DNA from: Phycisphaerales bacterium
GTDB taxonomy: Bacteria; Planctomycetota; Phycisphaerae; Phycisphaerales; UBA1924
DNA: 64,000 bases
NCBI GenBank assembly: GCA_947459215.1
Contig: CANHCQ010000002.1
Coordinates: 186,001 to 250,000, forward strand
Direction: 5' to 3'
Position 1 is the stretch's first letter, and each line of letters starts with the position of its first letter. The translations under genes were made by a program, and so were the position numbers. The notes beneath the pieces are model-generated. The model made no database searches, was not told where the DNA came from, and was given only the letters and a program-made list of their open reading frames with translations. Positions 34,086-42,708 of the stretch are shown here, piece by piece.

Positions 34086-35492
34086 ATGCGTCGTGTGATC
34101 TCCGTCGGTCCGGCCTTGCTCGTGCTCGCGACCGCTTCTTCGCTGCTGTGGTTCACGCCCGCGGTCTTGCGGCGGCTCTCAGCGTCACAGACTGAGGCCC
34201 AGATTCATCTGGCGCAGCGGACCATCGAGAGCGACGACATCCTTGAACGTCTCAATCGCGCGATCCGCGCCGTGGCCGACAGCGTCGAGCCCTCGGTCGT
34301 GCACATCGACGTTTTCGCGCCCGAGACGATGCCCCGCGTTGCCGGTTCGACGGGTTCGGGGTGGCTCTTTGATGGCGCGGGAAACGTGGTGACCAACGCG
34401 CACGTCGTGCGGCAGGCCCGGTCGATCCGCGTGCAGTTGCACGACGGGCGGGTCCAGCCCGCGCGGCTGGTCGGCATCGACCCGTTCACCGACATCGCCG
34501 TGCTTCGTGTTGAGGCGACGGACCTCACGCCGATCAAGCGTGCCACGGGCGAGCGTGTGCACCAGGGTGACCGCGTGTTCGCGTTCGGCTCGCCGTTTGG
34601 CTTCAAGTTCAGCATGTCCGAGGGCATTGTCTCGGGCCTCGGTCGCGCGGCGGGCCCGGCGCTTGATTCCGGCGGTTTCACGAACTTCATTCAGACCGAC
34701 GCAGCGGTGAACCCCGGAAACTCCGGCGGGCCCCTGGTGGACATCTACGGACGCGTCGTGGGCATGAACGTTGCCATTGCAACCGCCAAGGACAATCAGG
34801 GCGGAACCGAGGGGCAGTCTTCGGGCATCTCGTTCGCGATCCCGCTGGCGACGATCGAGAACGTTGTCACGCAGTTGATCGAGAAGGGCGGGGTGGAACG
34901 CGGGTTTCTCGGCGTGTCGTACGGCGGGTTCCGGCGGTTCTCCGATCCTGACACCACGGGCGTCGCGCTCGGCAGCGTGACCGAAGACGGCCCCGCCGCG
35001 GCCGCGGGACTGAAGGCCGGCGATCGCATCGTGACTCTGAACGGTACAACGATTGCGAACATCGAGGTCTTCCGCTCACTCATCGCCAACACGCGCCCGG
35101 GCGAGGTTGCCAAGGTCGGCGTCCGCCGCGGCGAAGAGAGCATCGAGTTCAACGTTTCGATGGGCCGCATGCCCACGCGCGTTCTGGTGTCGCAGGTGTT
35201 TTCCGAAATCGAAGCGGATGTGGGAGCCGAACTCAACCTTGACTCAGAGGGCGTGATCGTGCGGGATCTGAGCCCCGGCGGCCGAGCCGATCGTGCGGGG
35301 CTCAAAGTCGGCGATCGCATCCTGAGCGTGAACGGCAAAGAAACACCGGCTGCTCTCGACTTCTTCGCCGAATTGGTGGATGCTGGCTTCTACATGAACA
35401 AGAAGGTGCGTCTGGAAGTCCGCGGCGAGGACCAGGAACGCGACGAAGCGCTGCGGGTGCACGAGATCGAGTTCTCGCTCGGCCGCCGCTAG
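34086..35492 (+). CDS. DegP/HtrA-family periplasmic serine protease
   Basis: 468 aa from ATG 34086, with AAAGG upstream; the longer frame is not signal-like. One N-terminal hydrophobic segment (about residues 7-24) anchors or exports it. The trypsin-like domain has the triad His106 (VVTNAHVV), Asp136 (DPFTDIAVL) and Ser213 (NPGNSGGPLV). Two PDZ domains follow (about 285-370 and 385-460, with GDRIVTLNGTTI and GDRILSVNGKET). It degrades or refolds misfolded envelope proteins. Its stop overlaps the convergent ydjY-type gene by 4 nt. Confidence 0.94.
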   Translation: MRRVISVGPALLVLATASSLLWFTPAVLRRLSASQTEAQIHLAQRTIESDDILERLNRAIRAVADSVEPSVVHIDVFAPETMPRVAGSTGSGWLFDGAGNVVTNAHVVRQARSIRVQLHDGRVQPARLVGIDPFTDIAVLRVEATDLTPIKRATGERVHQGDRVFAFGSPFGFKFSMSEGIVSGLGRAAGPALDSGGFTNFIQTDAAVNPGNSGGPLVDIYGRVVGMNVAIATAKDNQGGTEGQSSGISFAIPLATIENVVTQLIEKGGVERGFLGVSYGGFRRFSDPDTTGVALGSVTEDGPAAAAGLKAGDRIVTLNGTTIANIEVFRSLIANTRPGEVAKVGVRRGEESIEFNVSMGRMPTRVLVSQVFSEIEADVGAELNLDSEGVIVRDLSPGGRADRAGLKVGDRILSVNGKETPAALDFFAELVDAGFYMNKKVRLEVRGEDQERDEALRVHEIEFSLGRR

Positions 35493-36304
35493 TTTCGCGC
35501 GGACTCGGGTCGAATGCGTACGACGACCTTGGTGTTGACGTCGGGAAGTTTCTCGCTGGCGATCCAACGCGGTTCTTCCTTGGACGTGTCGGGGCTGTAC
35601 ATCGCCGTGACGCCGATTGCTTCGGTTCCGAAACTGGTGAGCCCGACCACCGTGCCTTCAAGATCGCCCGCGTAGACCTCGGGACGCGGCTGGTCGTCGG
35701 GATCAATCATGCGGCGGCGGGCCTGCACCATCTTTGAGCCCGCAAAGACGTACGCAACGCCGGGCTCGATCTGGCGGAATGTGCGGCTGTCGCGCTGATC
35801 CACGACCCACTCCAGCGCGTCGGTCTCCGGGCCGATCGTCCCGTCGGCGTGTTTGGGAGCGATCGTCACAAGCACGCGCGATCCCGTTGGGGGTACGCCG
35901 ACCCACTTGGACTTCTCGGCTTCGCGCTCCTGCTTCCATGAACCCGGTGTTCCCGGCGACAGACCGATTAACAACAAGGCCGCATGGGCCTGCGACGCCT
36001 TGACATCGGTGACGACCACCGACTCGTGCTCCTTCGAGTCCTTCATGCAGACGAGGGTCTCAAGGAACACGACGAGCTTCTGGCCCTTGTCGGTCGTGCG
36101 GTGGGCGTCGATGGCGATGGTGCCGTCGATCTCGACGAGCTTGTTGGCCACGTCGACCCGCACGCCGGGGAAGACCTCACGTATTGGGGTCTGGGCCGGC
36201 TGCGGTGCGGGGTCGGGTGTGGGGGCGATCGCGGGCTTGGTCGGTTCGGTCGCGGCGATCAAACCGACCGCTCCGATGCATGCGGCGAACAGATGAAGTG
36301 TCAT
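35489..36304 (-). CDS. YdjY-domain secreted protein
   Basis: 271 aa from ATG 36304, which overlaps the murD stop (ATGA). A signal peptide (TLHLFAACIGAVGLIAA) and a Pro-rich linker lead to a YdjY-like domain: FPGVRVDVANKLVEIDGTIAI at about residues 44-64, LVVFLETLVCMKDSKEHES, and AALLLIGLSPGTPG. The family is found in planctomycetes and other bacteria, usually as a secreted or periplasmic domain with no known activity. The long C-terminal part, with VVDQRDSR and VYVFAGSKM-like segments, is also typical. Function unknown. Confidence 0.78.
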   Translation of the reverse strand: MTLHLFAACIGAVGLIAATEPTKPAIAPTPDPAPQPAQTPIREVFPGVRVDVANKLVEIDGTIAIDAHRTTDKGQKLVVFLETLVCMKDSKEHESVVVTDVKASQAHAALLLIGLSPGTPGSWKQEREAEKSKWVGVPPTGSRVLVTIAPKHADGTIGPETDALEWVVDQRDSRTFRQIEPGVAYVFAGSKMVQARRRMIDPDDQPRPEVYAGDLEGTVVGLTSFGTEAIGVTAMYSPDTSKEEPRWIASEKLPDVNTKVVVRIRPESARN

Positions 36305-37662
36305 AGCGAAGTTCCTCGTACGAGTGACGCGAAGAGGTCGCCTCGCTGCTCGTAGTTCTCGAACTGGTCCCACGACGCGCACGCGGGGCTCAGGAGGATC
36401 ACGTCGCCGTCCTTTGTGTGATCGAGTGCGGCGGCGACGGCGCGATCGAGTGTGCCGCACTCGTGGGCACGGCCCTCGCTGGCCTTGGCGATCGCTGGCC
36501 CGGTCTTGCCGATCGTGTAGAGACCGCCGAGCGTGGACGCGAGTCGGCCGATCGGAGCGAGGTCCGAACCCTTGTCGTAGCCGCCGACGATGAGGTGGAC
36601 GCGGGACGAGCCGCACTCGGCGTGCTCGTCGAAAGCGCGGACCGCGAGCAGGCAGGACTCGGGCGTGGTGGACTTGGAGTCGTTGAAGCAGCGCAGGCCG
36701 GGGCGCGAGGGCACGCGCTGCAGGCGGTGGGGGAGGCCGGGGAACGTGCGCACCGCAGCGATCGCGACATCGCGCGACGCGCCCGCTGCGACGGCGGCCT
36801 CGACCGCGACGCCGGCGTTGATGCGGTTGTGCTTGCCGGGGATGGCGAGGGCGTCGATCTCGGCGGTGGGAACGATGCGCTGCGCGGCTGGAGCGTGCTT
36901 CCAGTGCGACGTCTCGCTCGTCGGCCCGATGATCGCGATGTCACCGATCTTCTGCGCCGCGAGCAGCACCTGCTTGCTGCGACGGTAGTGGGCGAGATCG
37001 CCATGCCAGTCGAGGTGGTTGGGCGAGAAGTTGGTGGCAACCGCGATGTGCGGCGACCACGTTGGAGCCGGAGCGGAGCCCAGCTCGCTCGGAGGAACCT
37101 TGGCAAGCCCGCCGAGCCAGCAGAGCATGGCGCTGGAAAGTTCGAGCACGACGCGGGTGGAGGGCTTGATCTGGGCGAGCGTGCCGAGGAGCGAGCCGCC
37201 GATGTTGCCGCCGAGCACGGCGCTCAGGCCGCTGCCGTTGATCGCGTGGTGGATCATGGCGCTCGTCGTGCTCTTGCCGGCCGAGCCCGTGATGCCGATG
37301 ATGTTCTCACGGGCTGGAAGCCGTTCGACGAGCAACTGGATCTCGGTGGTGACCGGCACGCCCGCGGCCCACGCGGCACGCAGGAATCGGTTCTCCCACG
37401 GCTTGGGCACGGCGGGGTTCGCGACCACGAGATCACAAGTTGTGAAGTCGCTGACGTTGTGCTCGCCGAGACGCAGCGAGACGATGCCGCGGCTCGTGAG
37501 ATCGGTGAGCGACTCGACAGATGCCTTCAGCTTATCCGCGGGCTCGATGTCTGTCACGAGCACCGTGGCGCCCTGCGAGGCGAGCCAGCGGGTCACGCCC
37601 GCTCCGCCGCCGAAGCGGCCCAGGCCCATCACCGTTACCTTCAAGCCTTCCAGGTTCATCAT
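36301..37662 (-). CDS. murD: MurD, UDP-N-acetylmuramoyl-L-alanine:D-glutamate ligase
   Basis: 453 aa. MurD adds D-Glu to the peptidoglycan precursor in the cytoplasm. It shows the N-terminal nucleotide-like fold (VMGLGRFGGGAGVTRWL), the P-loop GITGSAGKSTT (residues 123-133; Ser-Ala replaces the usual Thr-Asn), the NDSKSTTPES motif and the C-terminal LLSPACASWDQFENYEQRG. GGAG lies 7 nt before the first of two tandem ATGs. Planctomycetes make peptidoglycan, so a working MurD is expected. No other mur gene is adjacent. Confidence 0.94.
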   Translation of the reverse strand: MMNLEGLKVTVMGLGRFGGGAGVTRWLASQGATVLVTDIEPADKLKASVESLTDLTSRGIVSLRLGEHNVSDFTTCDLVVANPAVPKPWENRFLRAAWAAGVPVTTEIQLLVERLPARENIIGITGSAGKSTTSAMIHHAINGSGLSAVLGGNIGGSLLGTLAQIKPSTRVVLELSSAMLCWLGGLAKVPPSELGSAPAPTWSPHIAVATNFSPNHLDWHGDLAHYRRSKQVLLAAQKIGDIAIIGPTSETSHWKHAPAAQRIVPTAEIDALAIPGKHNRINAGVAVEAAVAAGASRDVAIAAVRTFPGLPHRLQRVPSRPGLRCFNDSKSTTPESCLLAVRAFDEHAECGSSRVHLIVGGYDKGSDLAPIGRLASTLGGLYTIGKTGPAIAKASEGRAHECGTLDRAVAAALDHTKDGDVILLSPACASWDQFENYEQRGDLFASLVRGTSL

Positions 37663-37705
37663 CGCTCACGCTCCGTCGCTTCGCGTGTTCTCGTCGCACA
37701 GGGGA

Positions 37706-37849
37706 AAGGCAATTTACCACGGAGAGCACGGAGGACACGGAGAGACCAGACAGGGCGATCAGTGCGGGTCTCAGTCCGGTCTGATGCGAGCCTTCTTGCT
37801 CAACACTTTTCCTTGTCTTCCTCTGTGCTCTCCGTGGTGAAACGCCTTT
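37706..37849. mobile_element. Small gene-less palindromic (MITE-like) element after tyrS
   Basis: Two arms of about 35 nt face each other across about 70 nt. The left arm (from 37708) contains ACCACGGAGAGCACGGAGGA, and the complement of the right arm (ending 37849) contains ACCACGGAGAGCACAGAGGA. The outer ends (GAAAGGC/GAAAAGGC) also match. The element abuts the tyrS stop codon (37850-37852) and lies upstream of murD. It has no open reading frame of note. Its arms resemble the inverted repeats of the GxxExxY cassette at 43827-44343. Confidence 0.65.
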
Positions 37850-39175
37850 TCACTCCCACCGTGTCACGTACCAGTTCTTCTTGCCACGACGGATCGCCAC
37901 GATCGAGCCGTGGAGCAGGGTGCTCGCGGTGATCTTCTGATCCGGTGCGGCTTTCGTGCCGTTGATGCTGATCGAGCCGTTTGCAAGGAATTCCTTGGCC
38001 TCGCGTTTCGACGCGACCGCCTGCGCCTCGACGAGCAGATCGAGCAACGCGACGCCCTCGCCCGCGAGCCGCGTCTTGGGGAGCGTCACGGATGGGGCGC
38101 TCGACAGCACGTCCTCGAGCAGTTGCTTGGGAAGGCTTGCGATCTCCCCGCTGAAGAGCGCCTTGGCGGCGTTCTCGGCGGCGTCCATCTCGGTCTTGCC
38201 GTGGATGATCTCGGTCGCGGCTCGGGCGAGGGCACGCTGAGCCTCGCGGGCGCCCGGCTCGGTCTGCACCTTGTGCTCGAGGGCGTTGATCTCGTCGTGC
38301 GCGAGGAACGTGAAGGTCTTGAGGAACCGGACGACATCCGCGTCCGCGGCGTTCAGCCAGAACTGGTAGTAGGCGTAGGGGCTGGTGCTGTGGGCGCTGA
38401 GCCAGATCGCGCCGGATTCGGTCTTGCCGAACTTGCCGCCGTCGGACTTGGTGACGAGGGGCCAGGTGAGGCCGAAGGACTCGGGGGCGTGTTCGGATTC
38501 CGATGCGGGCTGCGCCGGCGCGCAGCGTCGGATCAGGTCACACCCACCCACGATGTTGCCGAACTGATCGCTGCCGCCCATCTGGAGCGTGACGCCCATC
38601 GCGCGATAGAGATGCAGGAAGTCGTAACTCTGCAGGATCATGTAGCTGAATTCGGTGTAGCTGATGCCCTGATCGCGGTTGTGCAGCCGCTCGCGGACCG
38701 AGTCCTTCTGGATCATCATGTTGACCGAGAAGTGCTTGCCGATATCGCGGAGGGCGTCGAGGTAGCTGATCTTGTCGAGCCAGTCGATGTTGTTGACCAG
38801 CTCGGCCTTGGTCTCGGGCTTGCCGGAGAAATCGAGCAGGCGATCGAAGATCTTCTCGATGCTTTTGACGTTGGCCGCGACGGTGTCGCGGGTGTTGAGC
38901 TGGCGTTCGGCGCTCTTGCCGGAGGGGTCGCCGATGAGGCCGGTGCCGCCGCCCATGACGGCGATGGGCTTGTGCCCGGCCCGCTGGAAGCGGGCGAGGG
39001 CCATGATGGTGACGAGGTTGCCGATGGTGAGCGAGTCGGCGGTGGGATCGAAGCCGGCGTACGCGCGGCGGACGCCGCCGCTCAGGTGGGCGTCGAGTTC
39101 GGCGGGGTGCGTGATCTGGTGAATCTGCCCGCGCCAACGCATGTCGGCGAGGAACGAAGACTTCTCGGCGTGCAT
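37850..39175 (-). CDS. tyrS: TyrS, tyrosyl-tRNA synthetase
   Basis: 441 aa, bacterial TyrS length. It charges tRNA-Tyr. The Rossmann-fold core has the HIGH-equivalent at PTADSLTIGN (residues 44-53; both His are replaced, by Thr and Asn), GGTGLIGDPSGKSAERQL, MGGSDQFGNIVGG, and the KMSKS-equivalent KFGKT (248-252). A roughly 15-residue insert (CAPAQPASESEHAPES) lies just before the KFGKT loop. A C-terminal S4 domain follows (VASKREAKEFLANGSISINGTK, at about residues 391-412). The HIGH variation is seen in other TyrS of this kind, so activity is expected. Confidence 0.95.
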   Translation of the reverse strand: MHAEKSSFLADMRWRGQIHQITHPAELDAHLSGGVRRAYAGFDPTADSLTIGNLVTIMALARFQRAGHKPIAVMGGGTGLIGDPSGKSAERQLNTRDTVAANVKSIEKIFDRLLDFSGKPETKAELVNNIDWLDKISYLDALRDIGKHFSVNMMIQKDSVRERLHNRDQGISYTEFSYMILQSYDFLHLYRAMGVTLQMGGSDQFGNIVGGCDLIRRCAPAQPASESEHAPESFGLTWPLVTKSDGGKFGKTESGAIWLSAHSTSPYAYYQFWLNAADADVVRFLKTFTFLAHDEINALEHKVQTEPGAREAQRALARAATEIIHGKTEMDAAENAAKALFSGEIASLPKQLLEDVLSSAPSVTLPKTRLAGEGVALLDLLVEAQAVASKREAKEFLANGSISINGTKAAPDQKITASTLLHGSIVAIRRGKKNWYVTRWE

Positions 39176-39251
39176 AGGCCGGAGGGTATGCGATTGTGCC
39201 GTGGGCGGGGCTGGATTGCAGAGGGGGCGGGGCCTTCCAGGCCCCGGCGTC

Positions 39252-40175
39252 TTACTTCTTCCCGAGAAACCACGCCGGATCAGTCGCCTTGTCCGACCAG
39301 CGGGTCATGTCATCCAGCTCGGCGAAGCCAAGCGTCTCGACGTGGCCGTCGAACATCGCGGAGATGGCCTTCTTGTTGTGGCGAAGCGCCACGAAGCCGG
39401 ACGAGTTCGGGTCCTTCGCGCTGTACGCCTTGGCCCACTTGCGTTGGCTCGAGTATGGGCCCTCGACGAGGAAGTAGCCCTCGGAGGTGCCGATGTCGGG
39501 GAATGTCCACGCCGGGCTGGGGCGGGCTGAGACAAAGGTCAGCAAGCGGCTGGGGCGACGGGGTTCGTCCATGCGGGCCACGTACCGACGCCCGAAGGTC
39601 TTCTCGGAGAGTGGATCCATGCCGTGGTCTACGCTGCCGCCGACGAAGGCGACGTTCATGCCCAACGCCGGGAAAAGGCTGAAGAAGTACGGATAGGAAA
39701 ACCCAACCTTCTCGTAGCGATCGCCGGCATCGCGCAAGTCGGTCATCAGCTTTGGGTTGTCATATAGGGCGATGATGCCGGACGTGAAGTACGGCGCGAT
39801 CCGCCATGGATAGCGCTGGGCGGCGGGTGCAAGCAACCGGCGGCCGCGGTCGTCGTTGACGAGCATGGAAGCGTTGACCGTCGCTGCCGAGGGGAGCCCG
39901 GTGAGCACCGCGCTCTTGTTGTCGCCGGCGTAGCAGCTGAAGGCGACCATGAGCTGCTGGGCGCCGATCATCTCGCGAGTCTGGCGGGCCATGCCCCGGG
40001 CGTTCTTGAGGGTGGGGAGGGCGATCGAGACCAGCACCGCGATCACGCTGATCGTGACGAGCACCTCGATCAAGGTGAACGCCCGATCGCCAAGGATGCG
40101 GCGGATCGGGCATTGACGACGCCGCGTCGGCGTTGGGACGGTGTTCGAAGAGATTGTCCGGGGTGAGCCCGCCAT
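39252..40175 (-). CDS. Prepilin-like protein with H-X9-DG motif
   Basis: 307 aa from ATG 40175. After a basic leader comes a type IV pilin-like cleavage site and hydrophobic helix (RAFTLIEVLVTISVIAVLVSI, starting at residue 31); Ala precedes the Phe instead of the usual Gly, and Glu sits at +5. The C-terminal region carries RHNKKAISAMFDGHVETL, which fits H-X9-DG, a motif of a large planctomycete family of pseudopilin-like surface proteins. Such proteins are processed by prepilin peptidase; their roles are mostly unknown. It is divergent from the dockerin-like gene. Confidence 0.88.
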   Translation of the reverse strand: MAGSPRTISSNTVPTPTRRRQCPIRRILGDRAFTLIEVLVTISVIAVLVSIALPTLKNARGMARQTREMIGAQQLMVAFSCYAGDNKSAVLTGLPSAATVNASMLVNDDRGRRLLAPAAQRYPWRIAPYFTSGIIALYDNPKLMTDLRDAGDRYEKVGFSYPYFFSLFPALGMNVAFVGGSVDHGMDPLSEKTFGRRYVARMDEPRRPSRLLTFVSARPSPAWTFPDIGTSEGYFLVEGPYSSQRKWAKAYSAKDPNSSGFVALRHNKKAISAMFDGHVETLGFAELDDMTRWSDKATDPAWFLGKK

Positions 40176-40365
40176 GGCCAAGCGTATATTAACAGACGTG
40201 CGAGTCTTCTTGATTCTGAGATAGAGTCTCAATACGGTTCCAGCATCTCGCCAGTTTCGACCGGCGAAGAGTATTTCCTGTCCGACACGATTTCTTCTGG
40301 TCCCAGCGAATTCAATCTCGAATCATTCCCAGATAGATCCGTCGTCAATTCACGGAGCCGCCCCC

Positions 40366-41463
40366 ATGTTCGTTCAGCGTTCTTCTCGAGTCGTTGTTGC
40401 CGGAGTGCTTGTCGCGATTTCTGGGCTGGTTGGGGGACATGCGGCCCTCGCGGGCGTGCCGCCCATTAGCGCAAATTATTCCAGTCCGGACCAGGACCGC
40501 TGGATGTACCCCTTCAACTTCGCGGCGGGTTCCGAGAACCGTGCTTCGCTGTTCGCGGCCCTCCGCGTGCCCGGATTCGACGACCGCGATTCGGAGCTGA
40601 TTGTTGGATTCGATGTCCGCGGCGCGATCCCGTCGGACGCGGGGCGGCTGCGGTACAAGATTCTGAAGGCCGAGCTGAGTGTGTTCGTGGAGAACGATCT
40701 TGCGTTCTCGTACGACCCGACGCCCGATCCGCTCGCTTCGAGCTACGCCTCGACCGATCCCGAGTACGTCGCCGATTCGGACCCGTCCAAGCCGATCGAG
40801 GTGTGGCCGGTGGCATTCCGCGGTGGCTTCGACACGCAGTCGTGGCAAGAGAATTCGCCGTTCTGCAACTGCAATCCGATCACCAACGCCGAGGGCGTTC
40901 GCTTGGCGTATCCGGCCCTACTTGATAACTTCCAGCAGCCGACCGACATGTCACGCCAGGTGCGAGAGAAGCTGCCGGGTTCGCCGATCACGGTGGGGCG
41001 TCTCTTCAACTCGAGCAACAACGAATTGATCCCTGGCGCCTTGGTCCCGCAGGGCACCCGCGTGCGGTTCAATCTGCTGGCGGGTAACTCGAACAACTAC
41101 GTGTACCTGCAGAACGCGATGAACAAGGGCGTGCTGCTGCTCTCGGTTGCGACGCTTGAGCCCACAAGCGGCGGCCCCGGTGGCGGCACCGGCGGCGTGA
41201 CCTATCCGCGGATCTACACCAAGGAAAACCCCACGGCACAGGCCCTGACCCTGGCGCCCCAGCTCGAGATGACCGTGGCGTACACGTGCGCCGCGGACTT
41301 CGACGGCGACGATCTCGTGGATGACGCCGACTTCCAGATCTTCGCGGCGGCGTACAACGAGCTGCTCGATGCTCGCGCGGACCTCAACCTCGACGGCGTG
41401 ACGGACGACGCGGACTTCTCGAACTTCGCGGTCGCGTACGACGAACTCGTCTGCCCGAACTAA
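40366..41463 (+). CDS. Secreted protein with C-terminal dockerin-like EF-hand pair
   Basis: 365 aa. A signal peptide (about residues 1-29, ending AALA) is followed by a beta-rich region of unknown fold. A Gly-rich linker (TSGGPGGGTGG) comes before a C-terminal pair of calcium-loop repeats flanked by Cys (ADFDGDDLVDDADFQIFAAAY and ADLNLDGVTDDADFSNFAVAY, separated by ELLDAR). The pattern fits the GC-type dockerin-like anchor common in planctomycetes. The main domain is unrecognised; it has no catalytic motif I can name. A clear terminator follows. Confidence 0.82.
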   Translation: MFVQRSSRVVVAGVLVAISGLVGGHAALAGVPPISANYSSPDQDRWMYPFNFAAGSENRASLFAALRVPGFDDRDSELIVGFDVRGAIPSDAGRLRYKILKAELSVFVENDLAFSYDPTPDPLASSYASTDPEYVADSDPSKPIEVWPVAFRGGFDTQSWQENSPFCNCNPITNAEGVRLAYPALLDNFQQPTDMSRQVREKLPGSPITVGRLFNSSNNELIPGALVPQGTRVRFNLLAGNSNNYVYLQNAMNKGVLLLSVATLEPTSGGPGGGTGGVTYPRIYTKENPTAQALTLAPQLEMTVAYTCAADFDGDDLVDDADFQIFAAAYNELLDARADLNLDGVTDDADFSNFAVAYDELVCPN

Positions 41464-41495
41464 GAGGCAGCGACACTGATCTTGTGAACCAACGC

Positions 41496-41524
41496 GCCGG
41501 GGCTTCAATGCCCCCGGCTTTTTT
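41496..41524 (+). terminator. Rho-independent terminator after the dockerin-like gene
   Basis: A 7-bp stem GCCGGGG/CCCCGGC with a loop of about 9 nt is followed by six T residues, 33 nt past the stop. It lies between convergent genes and may also serve the polyprenyl synthase gene. Confidence 0.88.
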
Positions 41525-41540
41525 CTAGTCGGATCGCGCT

Positions 41541-42578
41541 TCAGAGATTCCGCTCGACTACGGCGTCGGCGGCTTGCAACAGACCGGACTTCGCCGCGGA
41601 CTCTGGCAGTTCGGCGAGCTCCGCCTTCGCCTCGCTCACGAGCCGCTTCGCGGTGGCGCGGGCGTAATCAAGCGAATTCGTGGAGTCGAGGGCGCGACGC
41701 AGCGCCTTCGCGGCTTCGCGGGCCTGGTCATGGCCCTCGCCGGATTCCTCAAGCAGCACGAGCGAGCGGCCACGGTCGGCGGGCTTGCAGCTTGCGAGAT
41801 GGTGGATCAACGGCAGTGTGAGCTTGCCCTTCTCAAGGTCCTTGCCCAGCGACTTGCCAACGACGGATTCCACGCCCGTCAGGTCGAGAAGGTCGTCCTG
41901 GATTTGGAATGCGATGCCGAGGCGACGCCCGTAGGTCGCGAGGCGCTCGCAGGTCGCGTCGCTCGCGCCGCTGCACGCGGAGCCGAGGCGGCAGGCGGCG
42001 GCGATCAAGGCCGCGGTCTTGCGCGCGACAATCTCGTAATACGTCGATTCGTCGAGCGAGTAGTCGTCGCGATGGTGGAGTTGAAGCAGTTCGCCCGCGC
42101 ACATGACCATGCTGGCGTCGGCGACCGCGAGGGCGGCACGCTGATCCTGCAACTGCGAGCAGAGGTGGTACGCGGAGGCGATGAGGTAGTCGCCGAGGAT
42201 GACGGCGGGCTCGTTGCCGCGGAGGCGGTTGACGGTGAGGCCCTTGCGCCGGGTGTCGGCCTCGTCGAGCACGTCGTCGTGCACGAGCGTCGCCATGTGC
42301 ACCATCTCGACGACGGCGCCGAGCAGGGCGTGGTCGCGGGTAAGCAGGGTGTTCAAGTCCGCGTTCGGGGTTGCGGCAGTCGCCATGCCGCAGAGGCCGA
42401 CAAGGGTGGGGCGGAGCATCTTGCCCCGGTAGGCCTCGACGTGGCGGACGAGTGCGGCGACGGGAGGCAGATCGGAGCGCAGTTGCTCGTCAAAGATGTG
42501 CGCAGTGCGGTCCAGATGGGCCGCGATGGCGCTGGCAATCTGGTCGTCGGCGGAGATGCCTGAGGCGATCGGGAGCAT
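41541..42578 (-). CDS. Trans-isoprenyl (polyprenyl) diphosphate synthase
   Basis: 345 aa. These enzymes elongate allylic diphosphates with IPP to make quinone side chains or similar chains. The first Asp-rich motif is DDVLDEADTRR (from residue 101) and the second DDLLD (from 228). GKMLRPTLVGL near residues 52-62 binds IPP. The residues before the first motif (MATLVH) are small, which points to a long-chain product such as octaprenyl or heptaprenyl rather than farnesyl diphosphate. The exact length cannot be read from sequence. Confidence 0.9.
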   Translation of the reverse strand: MLPIASGISADDQIASAIAAHLDRTAHIFDEQLRSDLPPVAALVRHVEAYRGKMLRPTLVGLCGMATAATPNADLNTLLTRDHALLGAVVEMVHMATLVHDDVLDEADTRRKGLTVNRLRGNEPAVILGDYLIASAYHLCSQLQDQRAALAVADASMVMCAGELLQLHHRDDYSLDESTYYEIVARKTAALIAAACRLGSACSGASDATCERLATYGRRLGIAFQIQDDLLDLTGVESVVGKSLGKDLEKGKLTLPLIHHLASCKPADRGRSLVLLEESGEGHDQAREAAKALRRALDSTNSLDYARATAKRLVSEAKAELAELPESAAKSGLLQAADAVVERNL

Positions 42579-42708
42579 TGCTGAAGAATAGGAAGAGGAG
42601 CGGCAACAGGAACCCTCCGAACGAGTGGAGGGTGGGTGTGGCGTCGGAAACGACGACGCAAGCGACAGCGACCTTGTGCTTGCGCCCAGGGTTCGTTGAG
42701 GCGCTGTG

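Noticed and set aside
37910-39682. Plus-strand frame of about 590 codons opposite tyrS
   Set aside because: No recognisable domain; tyrS motifs on the other strand are complete.
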